Below are positions 63,909 through 64,000 of a DNA stretch of 64,000 bases, piece by piece. The notes under the pieces are model-generated. The model saw only the letters and a program-made list of their open reading frames with translations, was not told where the DNA came from and ran no database searches. Location of the stretch: IMG/VR virus record IMGVR_UViG_3300047318_000369, positions 26,553 to 90,552 of that record, one strand, 5' to 3'. Positions within the stretch are counted from its first letter, which is position 1, and each line of letters opens with the position of its first letter. A program made the translations under genes and the position numbers. Source of the stretch: a virus.

Positions 63909-64000
63909 CTCCGAGGTGCGGTCGGGCAGTCGTCGCACTCCGTAGTCAAAAGCCCCCTCTGGACCCCAGGGGGTGACGGTCTAGATGATCCAACCGGGAC

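Overview
The window is high-GC, densely coding DNA of actinobacterial type, most likely Streptomyces. The signs are GTG/ATGA-coupled starts, WhiB-family proteins, a Streptomyces-type GntR regulator, DUF2637/Spd-like spread proteins and a TraB-like septal DNA translocase. Nothing looks like core chromosome. It reads as one large mobile element, or part of one, that combines a temperate-phage-like control, recombination, replication and fibre module with a Streptomyces conjugative-plasmid (AICE-like) transfer module. I saw no rRNA, tRNA, capsid, portal or terminase gene. Both window ends cut through the element or its flank.

Layout. 0-5.4 kb: small genes, a first tyrosine recombinase (1159-2301), a GntR regulator with a perfect palindromic operator, an XRE regulator, then a 600-base stretch without a gene that holds a LexA-like box, a strong inverted repeat and a terminator. 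5.4-9.1 kb: integrase, a divergent pair of XRE regulators (repressor side and Cro-like side), and an excisionase-like gene, i.e. an integration/excision switch. 9.1-9.8 kb: a C-rich, G-poor, non-coding array in which a GCCGACT-like element recurs about every 43 bases. 9.8-22.6 kb: a long rightward operon that begins with a RAMP (Cas7-like) protein and continues with many small proteins, an HNH homing-type nuclease, a RecE-like exonuclease, an AAA ATPase, an ASCH protein, two WhiB proteins and a cytosine-C5 methyltransferase. 22.7-27 kb: a solitary Phd-type antitoxin and a replication module (initiator-like protein with internal iterons, helicase-loader-like protein, DnaB-N/RepA-type ATPase). 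27-35.7 kb: accessory genes including MazG-like, HTH/zinc-ribbon and HNH proteins. 35.7-39.4 kb: leftward genes, two of them NUDIX (one fused to an HTH, reminiscent of Pif of pSAM2). 39.5-49 kb: the transfer module, with a stand-alone FtsK-gamma domain, Spd-like membrane proteins, a TraB-like translocase, a tandem 11-bp repeat array resembling a clt locus, and a divergent promoter with three evenly spaced palindromes. 49-64 kb: many small zinc-binding or membrane proteins, a two-gene fibre-like block (57.8-59.7 kb), two copies of a two-hairpin leader element, and HNH nucleases at the right edge.

How it may work (inference). The XRE switch and integrase/excisionase control integration and early rightward transcription. 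That transcription would run through the 43-base array and the RAMP gene, so the pair could form an RNA-binding system expressed on induction. The exonuclease/ATPase and replication genes would amplify the DNA. TraB with its recognition repeats would move double-stranded DNA between mycelial compartments. The most novel-looking feature is the C-rich periodic array plus adjacent RAMP protein.
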